A DNA stretch of 64,000 bases from Palaemon carinicauda (Eukaryota > Arthropoda > Malacostraca > Decapoda > Palaemonidae): positions 86,730,120-86,794,119 of the forward strand of contig NC_090751.1 in the NCBI RefSeq assembly GCF_036898095.1, read 5' to 3'. Every line of letters begins with the position of its first letter. Positions within the stretch are counted from its first letter, which is position 1. Below the pieces are notes generated by a model. It searched no databases and had not been told where the DNA came from. It was given only the letters and a program-made list of their open reading frames with translations. Positions 11,453 to 35,454 of this stretch are shown piece by piece. The position numbers and the translations under genes are program-made.

Positions 11453-11880
11453 ATAATCAGCCGTTACTAGTTCAAAGTTTAAAGGTCACCCATGAATGGC
11501 AGAGGCAAGGGACAGTGACACTGTCCTATCAAGCAGGATAATGCCCTAGAGACTGACCATATTACATATGATTAGCCCCCAAGCCACCTCTCTCAAACAA
11601 GTTGGGAACGAGGAGGGCCAGGCAATGGTTGCTGATGGACTTAGCAAATAAAACTATAGGCTCCTCCAAACGCACCATCCTTAGTTGACAAGGAGGGTAG
11701 GGTTGCAGCGACCAAAGGAACAAATGATTCTGAGCGGGACGGGAATGCCAGTGTGGCAATCTCCAAGCAAGGACGCTACCACCAGGCCACCACAACCCTA
11801 AACACGCAGAATAAAGGCCTCAGACATGTCCTTCCACTTGCCTCTGTTTATGGTCTTTCTGTGCCAGTCCACGCCCATAT
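11453..11880 (+). repeat. repeat A copy split by a SINE
   Basis: The left piece (11453-11470, CAGCCGTTACTAG) and right piece (11797-11880, AAAGGCCTCAGACATGTCC) are contiguous in the copy at 103-235. The 326 bp between them is a tRNA-derived SINE. A (TA)n tract at 11876-11900 follows. Confidence 0.6.
11471..11797 (-). mobile_element. tRNA-derived SINE inserted in repeat A
   Basis: Read on the minus strand, it starts GGTTGTGGTGGCCTGGTGG, with an A-box-like TGGCCTGGTGGTAGCG (plus 11771-11789). A decayed B box with GCATTCCCGTCCCGCTC follows (plus 11735-11753). Next comes a unique body containing CCTTTGGTCGCTGCAACC. It lies precisely inside repeat A, giving clean boundaries. 11900-12445 shows nothing recognisable. 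Confidence 0.6.
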
Positions 11881-12448
11881 ATATATAATATATATATATA
11901 TACGTTGGTGTATATATGAGTGTTCTTGTAATTTGGGTCATGGGCACGTACATAACAAATAAAACAAGAAAACTCTCCCTTTTTGTTGACCCTACTTAAG
12001 CCGGAATCTCTGGATAATGTGTATTAAACATGCAAAAGTAATCTCACATCTGACAAACCCTACATAAACATTTCAGTAGGTTCCCTACCTTCCATATGCT
12101 CCAATCATCACTAAGAAAGTAGTTTTAATCGAAATCTATAATAACTCTTCATTCTGTTTCTGAATGTCTTCATAAATCCATGTGTAGGCGTAAATGACCA
12201 ACAAAACATCTTGTTTACCAAACATGACATTCATGCTAATTTGTATTCTGCGTGGTGGACTTAAATTGTCAAAAATAAACGTGAGTAATGATCTTAATTT
12301 TGCGGGGAAACATACTGTGGCTCTTGTTCCCACCAAAGCATACATTTTTTTTTTATGACAATGTTCCCTCTGACCCGTTTGTTGTGTTTACATAATTCTT
12401 GGTGCTGACGCTCCCACCCTATTTAATCATTTGAATTATACGTTCTTG

Positions 12449-12449
<1 letters not shown>

Positions 12450-12505
<56 letters not shown>
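12450..12505. repeat. (TTA)n microsatellite
   Basis: About 55 bp of TTA repeat grading into (TTG)n at 12505-12520. Confidence 0.9.
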
Positions 12506-12614
12506 GTTGTTGTTGTTGTCTTTGTTGTTATTGTTATTATTTTGTTTTTATTTCGCTTCAGTCCGCAAGAACATAGACAAACTCTTAGCAAATAGATAAT
12601 AAAAATTATTCCCC

Positions 12615-12618
<4 letters not shown>

Positions 12619-12699
<81 letters not shown>
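12619..12699. repeat. (CT)n microsatellite truncated by assembly gap
   Basis: Pure CT for 81 bp running directly into the N gap, so its true length is unknown. Confidence 0.95.
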
Positions 12700-13199
12700 N
12701 NNNNNNNNNNNNNNNNNNNNNNNNNNNNNNNNNNNNNNNNNNNNNNNNNNNNNNNNNNNNNNNNNNNNNNNNNNNNNNNNNNNNNNNNNNNNNNNNNNNN
12801 NNNNNNNNNNNNNNNNNNNNNNNNNNNNNNNNNNNNNNNNNNNNNNNNNNNNNNNNNNNNNNNNNNNNNNNNNNNNNNNNNNNNNNNNNNNNNNNNNNNN
12901 NNNNNNNNNNNNNNNNNNNNNNNNNNNNNNNNNNNNNNNNNNNNNNNNNNNNNNNNNNNNNNNNNNNNNNNNNNNNNNNNNNNNNNNNNNNNNNNNNNNN
13001 NNNNNNNNNNNNNNNNNNNNNNNNNNNNNNNNNNNNNNNNNNNNNNNNNNNNNNNNNNNNNNNNNNNNNNNNNNNNNNNNNNNNNNNNNNNNNNNNNNNN
13101 NNNNNNNNNNNNNNNNNNNNNNNNNNNNNNNNNNNNNNNNNNNNNNNNNNNNNNNNNNNNNNNNNNNNNNNNNNNNNNNNNNNNNNNNNNNNNNNNNNN
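12700..13199. other. assembly gap (500 N)
   Basis: Exactly 500 N, a round number that suggests a fixed-size scaffold join rather than a measured gap. The left flank is (CT)n, the usual cause of an assembly break in this kind of genome. Confidence 0.99.
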
Positions 13200-13371
13200 A
13201 TTAACAATAAATCATTCTAAAAAAAGTAATTCAGGTTGTTCCATAATTCAGTAATATATCGCATAAATCTTAAAATTCTACACAATATACAGTTTGACAT
13301 ATTCCACTATTCTAATTTAATTGATAAAAATTATAATATTGCATCTGGTATATGTGTGGGGGATGAATGCA

Positions 13372-13757
13372 CCGTTAAACTAGAGGGGCACTCAGTAGAG
13401 CGCAGACCTCCGCCGTGGCAGCTTATTTCTCGACCTTGAACTTTGCCTTTAACATATATTAATTGGCGTGGATTTTTATGCACTCAAATATGAACCAAGT
13501 TTGACATCTCTGTGACAATGATGTCCAAACTTAAGGCTGATTAAGTGAATTTGATATTTTGCGTGACAGTGACCTTGACCTTCCAAAATTTAATCTTTTC
13601 CAGCTTTTTATATAACAGTTAATCCCTGCAAGTTTCATTACTCTACGATTAAAGTTGTGGCCAGAAGCTGTTCACAAACAAACACTCACACGCACAAACA
13701 AACACACAAACAGGGGAGAAAACATAACCTCCTTCCAAATTCGTTTGCGGAGGTAAT
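13372..13757 (-). repeat. interspersed repeat C, reverse copy
   Basis: This is the reverse complement of the family at 3213-3600. On the plus strand it begins AGACCTCCGCCGTGGCAGC and ends TTCGTTTGCGGAGGTAAT. It contains GTGACCTTGACCTTCC at about 13568, an inverted AGGTCA pair. Confidence 0.75.
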
Positions 13758-13873
13758 TATCGATGTTAAGAAAATCTCTGAAACATTTTTGCTCCGTATC
13801 TTTTCATTCATGAAGTGACTCCGGATATAAATAATAATACCATTCCTTGTAGCAAGGGTGAATTTGGTATAAT

Positions 13874-14000
<127 letters not shown>

Positions 14001-14306
14001 CTGCCTTATAACTTTATATAATCGGGTAAATATAAAGGAATATGTAATGTTCTAGTTAATATAATATCAATATTAGATAATGTTCAATGGAAACATTTTG
14101 TAAGTGTGGACAATTAACCAAGACTTATTGAGATATGGAAAATAATAAATGCTAGTATTCTTACATTTAAAAATATTACGACTAAATGAAAATAAAACTG
14201 AATTTGTGGTAGTGAAGAATTTGCAAAATAAAATTATGAAGTCTTGTTATAGCATCTACATATGTGTTGTCTAAACAAGATTTTGGTCCCAAAAGCTGAT
14301 TGATGA

Positions 14307-14640
<334 letters not shown>

Positions 14641-15655
14641 GAGTCACTGGACAGTCTTAGCAATGCTACTTTTGTTAAAAATATCTATATGAAGGTTCCA
14701 TTAAGAAACCAGTAATTAATTGTTTCATCGTTGAAATGGACTACTATAACTGTATATATTAACTTTTACCTAAAATCAAACTTGGGAAGTTACAAAATCT
14801 GACACACAGAGAAGCAAAATTGACAAATTATGAGCAGTGACTCATTCAGTAAGTATTTGAAATATTTTCTAAAAATCCTACACCCAACCTAGTGTCAACA
14901 GAGACTAGTCTTGGGTGGTTTAAAGTTAATTGAACCAAAATTCTTCTCGACATCGGGGTCTAGACACTAAAATATGCATCCATATGATTTTACAATGACT
15001 CCAATTTAAGACTTTCTTGTCTATTTTATTACTGTAGTGTGATAGTCATGATTTGACAAGAAGAATCATAGAATGAACTACACTATGTGGCTCTTCAAAT
15101 ATGTCAGCTTAAAGAGTGCACTGTGCACACACTGCTGTAGGCTACATGACAAACCTAAATTGTGCCCCGCGGGGCTATTATCGAAGGCCTGATAAGATGA
15201 TCACAAATGAAATAAAGTGGCCGATGGTGTGGTTGAAAGATGAGCATGGTAGTGAATTATCTTCTTTTTTTCAAGAGGTAATACGTTCGTTCTTAATAAC
15301 CTACACAAACTAGCATATCTTATTCATAATCCCATAAAGTATCTACTGACATATAGAAAAAATTCCACAAATAATTACAATGATATTTTATATCCATACA
15401 ACCCTTTAAACAGGATATACGTCTTTACTTCATATTTACTGTTATTCGAGAAGAGTGAACCCACAATCATCGTTTTCATATGTTCAACATTAAGCTTTTT
15501 TTTTCCCAAGTCAGCAACTTGAGACACCAGATCTATTTGCCTGCATAGAATCAAGATCGCTGGTGTGGCGATCTTCCTCTCGTGGGCGTCACTGATTAGC
15601 TTTAAATGACGAAAAGACAGCCAAGCTCTTACTTCTTTTACCTTCTATCTTTTAG

Positions 15656-15713
15656 GTCAAGGCACTTGCGGATATTACAAACGAACATCCCAATTGTTTT
15701 CACAATTCAACAG
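15656..15713 (+). CDS. possible upstream exon of the lysyl oxidase-like gene
   Basis: A pyrimidine-rich tract ending TTTTAG precedes a 58-nt open segment followed by GTAAAA. Read from phase 0 it gives VKALADITNEHPNCFHNST plus one extra base. The outgoing phase 1 matches the incoming phase of the exon at 18088, which would give ...HNSTG-NVQIFHEG. The residues do not show the expected SRCR start (a V/I-R-L strand and GG), so this is only a phase-compatible candidate. A signal peptide and start codon were not found anywhere upstream. Confidence 0.25.
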
Positions 15714-16139
15714 GTAAAAAAAACATCATTTGGAAAAGAGTTTCAGAAGAGAAATTAAAAATTCATTCATAAAGCCAGGAGATAACACAGGCCATGACAA
15801 CACTAAAGATGCAAAACTTATAGAACATCCTTTATACACAAGTGTCCAATGTTAAAACAGCGGCAAATAATAAGAGTATACGTAGCCACTGACCTTGACA
15901 ACAGCTGTTTAGCAAATCTACGCCTTCTGCTCTCCCACCTCCGCAATAACAATGCAATTATGCAACATAATTATAGTTTCGATTGCAATCTCTTCTTCTT
16001 CTGTCCATTTTTGAGTCTCGTCTTCCTATGGGGTCGACTGTAAGATTCGATTTCTACTTGTCGAATTACAATAATGGCTTTGATTTCAATAGTTTCACTC
16101 AGTAGTCGAGATTTGTAGAAATAGCAGATTGACCAAGGC

Positions 16140-16779
16140 ACCAGCCACCCGTTGAGATACTACCGCTAGAGAGTTATTGGGTCCTTTGACTCTAGAGTCT
16201 ACTGTCTAGACGGTAATTCATTGGATCCCTCTATCTGTTGACGGCTCTATCTTTGCCGACACCTACACGAATAATTTGGCAAATTCTTTACACATTCTCC
16301 TCTTTCCTCCTACACTTGACAACACTGAAATCACCAAATAATTCTTCTTCTCTCAATAGATTAACCATTGTACTGTAACTGTTCAGTGGCTACTTTCCAC
16401 TTGGTAAGGGTAGAAGAGACTCTCTAGCTATGGTAAGCAGCTCTTCTAAGAGAAGGACACTCCAAAATCAAACCACTGTTCCTATTCTTGGGTAGTGCCT
16501 TAGCCTCTGTACCATGGTCATCCAGTGTCTTGGGTTAGAGTTCTCTTGCTTGAGGATGCACTCGGGCACTCTACTCTATCCTTTCTCTTACATTATTTTC
16601 AAGTGTTATCCTCTTGTTATTTGAAGTTTTTATAGCCAATATATGAACAAATTATTTTAATTTTATCATTGTTCTTAAACTTTTCTTGTAGTTTTTCCTT
16701 ATTTCCTTTCCTTGCTGGGATATTTTCCCTGTTGGAGCCCTTGGGCTTACAGCATCCTGCTTTTCCATCTAGGGTTGTT

Positions 16780-16846
<67 letters not shown>

Positions 16847-16847
16847 G
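16140..16847 (+). mobile_element. non-autonomous LINE-tailed retroposon, copy 3
   Basis: It begins near CCACCCGTTGAGATACTACC (also present before copy 2 at 4031), shows GTACCATGGTCATCCAGTG and TTTTCCATCTAGGGTTG, and ends in (AAT)n at 16779-16847. It is a third full-length member of the family. 16850-17300 contains only poly-T at 17049-17073. Confidence 0.75.
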
Positions 16848-17302
16848 TTTTGGGGAGAATGTAGTTTCTTTTACATTCTTAGAGTTGCCTGAAGTCAATA
16901 GTACAGTAAAGATATGTATATACAGAAATAAGGGCATTGAATCCTTTTGCATGAGGAAAAAAATACATATATCAAGAAGAGAATTGCAGATGTGGTTAAT
17001 CTGGGCTACTTCTAGAAAGGCAACCAAGAAAAATATGAATTTATCACTCATTTTTTTTTTTTTTTTTTTTTTTGGAAATTTAAAACATCACCAGTTTCAG
17101 ACAAGATTTTACAACATCTCAGCATGGTTAGTGTTGAGCTTTTAAGCATCTTATTTCATAACTATACAGTATAAGAGTAAATGTTTATATCCACTTCAAA
17201 ATTTTCGAAATTTATCCTCAAAACTTTTGACGAATATTTCTTAACACAACTATTGCTACATGATCCAATCAAGACATATCTGTAAACTGGATTAATTTTA
17301 CA

Positions 17303-17437
<135 letters not shown>

Positions 17438-17724
17438 ATGAAATGATGGACAAGATTTTTATTGATGGCCATATTATATAAAACCTTAAATTCAATATTG
17501 TCAAGTAAGATTTAGCCTACCTTGAGCAGTTCTTGACAGACCCCTATCCAAATTGTGTCTTTTTGCAAAACATCAACAAGTAAAGTTTAAGCTTCTCTAA
17601 ATTCTGAATGGACTGGATAAGAGAGATTATGTACACCATTCAGTGCTGGAGGGCAGATGAGTAAATCATATGGCAGTTGTACTATGAAGGTATAATTAAA
17701 AGATTGGATTTAAAAATTCAGGCT

Positions 17725-18015
17725 ACATAGTCCAGTGCTGGGGCCTGTGAGGCTATTCAGTACCCAAACGCAACTGGCTGAAAATCCAGTAGTTACAATA
17801 TGAAGTAAAGGCTAAAAGAAGTTAGATAGGCAATGGAAAAAAGTAAGAGGGAACGGAGGTAAGGTAGAAGTGCAAGCAAAGGGCCAGAGGAATATTATAA
17901 AGAATCTTCAGCACTGGATACAGTACACATTAAGAGCTAAAAAGTGGCTGTAGCTAGAGGAGATCCAAAAGGACATTCCAAATATCCATCATTAATGCCT
18001 ACAGTGAACTGTATT
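17725..18015 (-). repeat. interspersed repeat B, reverse copy
   Basis: On the plus strand it starts CCAGTGCTGGGGCCTGTGAG and ends AATGCCTACAGTGAACTG, the reverse of the 6710-6925 copy. It ends only about 70 bp before the first confident lysyl oxidase exon, so it is intronic. Confidence 0.55.
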
Positions 18016-18087
18016 AGGATTAAAGACAATACTAAAAACGTTTTGATGTAAGGTATTCATTATATAACCACATTCAATTTCTTACAG

Positions 18088-28801
<10,714 letters not shown>

Positions 28802-30078
28802 TTGGTGTGGACTCAAAATAATTCTCCAACATCAGAACACATACACAAGAATACCACCATAAGTTCATCTAACATTAAATGCTTCAAGATAAAATGAGTG
28901 AACATTAGCTCATAGAAATGAGTTTCTTAGTTCTAGTATCTAAATTATGGCATCTATATATTTCTTTGAAAGGTTTAGATATTTGTTAAGGATGTAGTTC
29001 CTTGTATTTTTGGTGTATAAATCAAAATAAGAATACGGGAAAATAGCCTCTACAAGACAAGTTAGAAAATTCACCAACCCATATGACAAAGAGCTTTAAC
29101 AGTTACAGAGTAACTATTAACATGACTCATATCTTATTACTAATTACCAGATGACAAATACACTTAATTCCAATCTATGAAGAATTCACTTAGGGAAAAT
29201 CAGATTTGTGGGAAAGATATGCTAGGGTACAGAATGTAATGGAAATCTAAGCTTTAATAATACAGTAGTGATATTCCTAACAGGGCAATCAGCAAAATTC
29301 ATAATTCATTTTATATGGAAATTATAATCTATATGGAAAGGAGAAATTAATCAAGTCTTTTGCATCCTAGAAATTATATGATACTGTATAAATTTATTCC
29401 ATAAATTCTGAATTTCAAAGAAATATTTACAAACAGATGACTTATGGGAAATTACCATTTAAACATATATCTATTATTTCCAGACATTTCAATTCTAAAA
29501 TTATTTCATGAAAATGTAAAAAAAACATTTTCAAATAATCATTTCTAATGAATTCTTATTAATAAGTGGGATACTGATGGAAATATATTTGGAGGAATTA
29601 TTGCATATACCTCAATACAACATTGTTTTTCCAATAAAACTGATTTTTCATTAATGTATGACAGGATCCTGTGCAGCAGCTGAGATACAATATATAGTAA
29701 TGTCTGAATAGAATTCTTGTTGCTTAGGTGCTCTGCTGCATTCAACAACTACAAAACAGTATCACTTAGCAATGTAACATTGGACTACTCTCAAGTGACA
29801 ATTATAAAACTGCTTACATTTAAAGAATCATTAACAACCTTTTCAGTTTACTGATGTGAAACCTAGCGTACCAAATTTGTGAAGTTTCACGCTTTCTAAA
29901 GTCTTGCTATGGATACAGGATAAGATTTATCACCACAACAATAACAATGCGTACTGTATAAATTGTAAAGGGAATAATCTAATACTAACTCTCCAGCTAG
30001 TCTATGCTGGGGCATGATGTCATGCTCCTGATCACACTGCCATTTAATATAAGATAAATTCATTCCATATTTGTAAGC
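28802..30078. other. LOXL exon B 3' UTR and intergenic region
   Basis: AT-rich sequence without a recognisable gene, RNA or repeat. It separates the convergent LOXL and COMMD10-like genes together with the nested MITEs. Confidence 0.5.
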
Positions 30079-30349
30079 TTAACCCTTCTACCCCCAAAAC
30101 GACGTACTTGTACGTTTCACAAAACTCATCCCATTACCCCCATGGACGTACCGGTACGTACTTGCAAAAAACTGCTATTTAAATTTTTTTTGCATATTTT
30201 TTATAATTATTTAAGAAACTTCAGGCATTTTCCAAGAGAATGACACCAATCTGACCTCTCTATGACAAAAATTAAGGCTGTTAGAGTAATTTAAAAAAAA
30301 ATATACTGCAAAATGTGCTTGAAAAAAAAATAACCCTTGGGGTTAAAGG

Positions 30350-31386
<1,037 letters not shown>

Positions 31387-32103
31387 GGTTAAGGGTTGGA
31401 AATTTCCAAATAGCCTGAGGGTAAAAGGGTTAAAGGAATTAAAAATGAACATCCTTTCTTATAAATGATTACTAGGTTTTTTTATAAATGAGAAAATAAA
31501 TTTTGCTATATGTATAACATACTACTGTTTTTCTTTAGCCAACAATATAAATTGTGTTGCAGTTTGTATTTTACTCCTTTCAAGGTGTAACAAAATAAAA
31601 ATGACTTTCATTATTTATACTACTACAAATTAATTGGACAGGGAAGGAATCATATCATCATAATAGTTTGCAATTTTGTACAAAAATATACTTTGGCTCT
31701 GCAATTTTAACAACAATGCAAGACAAAAATATTTGACTGAAAGCACCACGAAATATCTGAACTCTTAACCAATGATAGTTCCTTTCCATAAATAATCTTG
31801 TTAGTCTTAATATAATGTTCATTAAAAAATAAGAATACCTTTCCTTAGAATACTGAGATTTTTCTATATATAGTACCAATAACATACAGTACTTAAAAAA
31901 CTAGAGTAAATGATAATAAAACTCAGCGAAATATATTAAATGCATTTGCAATAAAATTATTATAAACAACAAAATATACTTTATAAAGTCCTGACTACTT
32001 AATCATAAAATTTTCCATTCACTACAGAAGTCACAAAATGCAAATTACAGGAACAATCCATCATAAACATCTTTTTCTAAAATACCCAAATTCTTGACTC
32101 ATT

Positions 32104-32227
32104 CTAGCGAAGTGAATCAAGGTGAGACTGGATTTGTTCTAGTTGGTCATAAAAGGCATATAATTGTTCATGATTGAATTGCATCAGCACTTTCTCTGAT
32201 GTGGAACTGCCTTTAGAGGTTCCATTT
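32104..32227 (-). CDS. COMMD10-like gene, last exon (COMM domain C-terminus)
   Basis: On the minus strand, acceptor CTCTTTACAG precedes a 124-nt exon ending in TAG. One base completes the previous codon. The exon then reads NGTSKGSSTSEK, LMQFNHEQLYAFYDQLEQIQ and SHLDSLR. The pattern F-x-H-E-x-L-x-x-FY-x-x-LE-x-IQ-x-x-LDSL is the C-terminal helix of COMM-domain proteins and fits COMMD10 best. COMMD proteins form the Commander complex that works with the WASH complex in endosomal recycling (family knowledge). The next recognised exon lies about 25 kb away at 57052-57207. 31434-32100 shows nothing else. Confidence 0.72.
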
Positions 32228-32589
32228 CTGTAAAGAGATAAAGAATGGACTAGATATTCAATGGTGGATAAACTCTTTTATATAAGATTGTGCATCACTT
32301 AAAATTTATGAATTTATCACTAAATACCATTTCCTAAAACAATAAACTCATAAGATTTAGAAAGCCTTATGGAAAATTAGGCCATTCAAAATTATTATAA
32401 GAACTCACAGCATATTAGTGCTGATTACTGTGTCTAGGTAACCTATTCTATAAAAATTCTACACCAGTATTCCACTTCCTACAATGAACCAATATCTTGT
32501 AATCTGACAAATTTAACAAGAGTGAAAGGTATGTGAAGTATCTTTTTAAACAGTTATGTATTCTTTTAAATTTAATTCATAAAGCCCTA

Positions 32590-33800
32590 TCACTTATGGA
32601 TAGCACCATTCTTGGTCTTCACAAAGCCACCTTGTTGTGGATGGCAGGATGAGACTTTAATTGGCATCCTCTACTGTCTGGAGTTTTAGTGTTAAAACAC
32701 CTTGGATGTTGACTCCACCTGTAGGAGGTAGCTTCCTTTGAAAAAGATGCTACACTTACAAAGATGAAGATTGCTGCCCTGGTCATTATTGAAGTCATGT
32801 CCAGGGACTCACTGACTAAACTTTTGTCAGAAAATGGAATGAAAGACAGGATGTCATAGAGATCCTTCATTGTTTCTTCATAACTATATTAGCGAGAAGA
32901 TAGATAATCATCTTAGTTAAAACCATTGGTGCTTGGCTGACCAGCCACACACTCCATCTAGATTTGAAGACATCCTTCAATGACCTGGCTCTCAAAACCC
33001 ATTCCTGTCAATTAGACAAAGCAAAGAACTCACAGAGCCACTGCACTGCTCCATCTTTTTTTGGGTTCGAGCCATGTCGTCCTTCAAGGCGGCAGTTCCC
33101 AGATATGACGCATCGATAGCAAGGGAGGAGTGCCATCCACCACAAGAACCATACGGTTACGTAGCAAGAAGGGTAGGGGGAAGGAAAAGCTAGCCTAAGG
33201 CATAGACTAAGGAAGACAAGCATGCAACAAAGCAAATGCCTCACCTAGAATAATGAAAAATGTGTTAAGATATATATACAAAACACTTGAAACAGGCTAG
33301 CTAAGAAATTCATATAAAACAATGAGGAATTTGAAATCATGAGCTCCCGGCTTCTACCACATGACCGAAGCGAATCGAAAAAAATACACATCGCGAAAAA
33401 TAAAAGGGAGAGAAACGGAATTCTCAACCAAAACAAACCACACAGTACTCAACATAAGTGAAGAAGCAGAAGTAGAAGCATCCCTGATCAAAAACCACAA
33501 AAACTTTGTGAAAAACAAAGCAGAAACTCCCAGAAGCACTATATAAAAATGGCGCTGCAAAAGGAAATGGAGACCAGCGTATGTATTTACATTAACACAC
33601 TGGTATTGGAGTTGTAATGGCTCTCGCACTTTACCAATCCTATGCCATATCCTTCTAGACAAGGTTAACTCTATTCGAGGAAGGTTAGTCGCAGTTGTAT
33701 TTAAACAGGTCCCTGTCACATACACGACAACTTTTAGGATATCTGCTCCACGGTAGTAACCCTGTGATACCTCTACAGGTAAAATTCTCTGGTATATCAC
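32590..33800. other. unassigned region, probably old repeats
   Basis: Moderately GC-richer patches at 32600-32880 and 33030-33240 resemble decayed retrotransposon DNA but show no motif. 33640-33790 (CAAGGTTAACTCTATTCGAG ... TCACTCGCAGAAAT) has the style of an interspersed repeat. No gene is supportable. Confidence 0.3.
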
Positions 33801-33819
33801 TCGCAGAAATATCCCAAGT

Positions 33820-34035
33820 AGAATGCTTGGGAGGAGAGTAATGGAAATGGAGGTACAGGGAATGAGAAGGAGAGGGAGATCAAAGCGAAGGTGGATGGAC
33901 TGTATCAAGGATGACCTTTGACCAAAGGGATTAACTAGTGATGAAGTGTGGGACAGAGGTAGAAGGAGAACGCTGGCCAGAAACATCGATCCCATATAAA
34001 AGTGGGAAAAGATGCAGACAAAGAAGAAGAAGTAA
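33820..34035 (+). pseudogene. LINE C-terminal fragment (RTE/BovB-like)
   Basis: Translation gives GRRVMEMEVQGMRRRGRSKR and RWMDCIKDDL, a stop, then ARNIDPI, a stop, and KWEKMQTKKKK. The RRRGR-x-K-RW-x-D motif and the terminal RNIDPI are the usual end of RTE/BovB-like ORF2 proteins (family knowledge). The (AAG)n at 34018-34032 resembles a LINE 3' tail. Everything 5' of this is missing. 34040-35450 shows nothing I can assign. Confidence 0.6.
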
Positions 34036-35454
34036 AAAGCTACCTAGAGGAACTTCCATCAGGACATGGCTATCTCACCCAAACATAGATTTTTCCTATG
34101 TCAAAAATCAAACTGAAGCCTGCTTTGTGACTGCCTCCGTAGCAGAAGATAGATGATGTGTCTGTGAAGAACAGTATGGATTTAATAGAACCTCCCGAGT
34201 CTCAGATTGGGCAGTTAAAAAGCTATAGAAGGCAATCAGTCCTACGTAATACTTGCAATTTCCTAGTCTCTCCATCTTCTGCCTGATACCTTTGATAACC
34301 TTACAGTATTTTCTTCTATCAGTGAAGTGTCAGAGATTTTGTAGAGATGCCTGGATAGGATAAGAAAAAGTAAAATGTATATCTTATGTAGGGCTTTGCA
34401 TATAATTCTAGCCTTTGAATGGAAATCAAAACAAAATGTTGGCATTCAAAAATACCACAAAGAAACTCAAGTACTGTACTATGATATGTACAAGATACAA
34501 GAATTAACAAACTAACAGTAGCTTGACTGCTTAATGAAAGCTCGGGAAAATATACTCAACACAAAAACCTAATATAAACACAAATAAACTTACTGCTTAT
34601 TCAAATGACTGTCACATCCCAGTGCTAAAAATTGAATTAAAGTTAACAAAAACCAAATTAACATCTTACCTGTTAATCTTTTGAGTGCCATAAGATGCAT
34701 TGTACATCAGGTGAAAACTATAGTACTCCCTTTGGCACCAAATGATGTGTAGCAATTTATGTTATGTAACAGCCATTTTTTTTAATTGAGGTATAGGGAA
34801 ATATGTAACATTATATATCAGGAAAAAGAAAATTTGATCACCTATACCATAAAAAATGTAAAGTCCTATCTTGTACAGTTTTGGTGCTAGGATGAGTTCA
34901 GTAAAGCGTCCAAAAAATGGAGCTGGGGACTTAAGTGCCAACTAATTTGGTGAGGGGTTGTAACTCAAATGGTTAAGATAATAAGTAGCCAATCATTTGG
35001 TAAACAGCTGCTACTTACATCAAAATGAATAAATTAGCATTGTAAAATTACACTTAGTATCACGAAGCACAAGCCTTCCAATCTTAAAATATAAACTAAA
35101 ATTTATCTCTCTCAACCCTCATAACCCTTCAAAATGAGAGACAAACCAGCGCAGTATCATGCATATACTACTGGGCAGAAATGGTGCACGGTGGTCCATA
35201 AGAGTAACTCAATTTCTCTAACTTATTCTATCAAAGTCAATTAAGAGCTGTAATAACTCCACAGTGTATTACAGTATTATAATTGGGGATGAGGGGGTGA
35301 TAATGTGACTCCCCGTTAAGTAACAACATAATAAAATTTCGAAAATATAACTGCATTCGTTGTATCTAGATTAATTGTACCCGTGAGTCATATAGCTCAC
35401 TACTAAACTTCTTATGAGGTGGTAAGGTACTGTATTAGAATAATCATGAACTTA

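Noticed and set aside
34670..34717. Possible 48-nt COMMD10-like exon (minus strand) with AG/GT borders and phase matching the last exon
   Set aside because: The phase into the last exon fits, but the peptide (HLMYNASYGTQKIN) lacks COMM-domain character and it cannot join directly to the exon at 57052.
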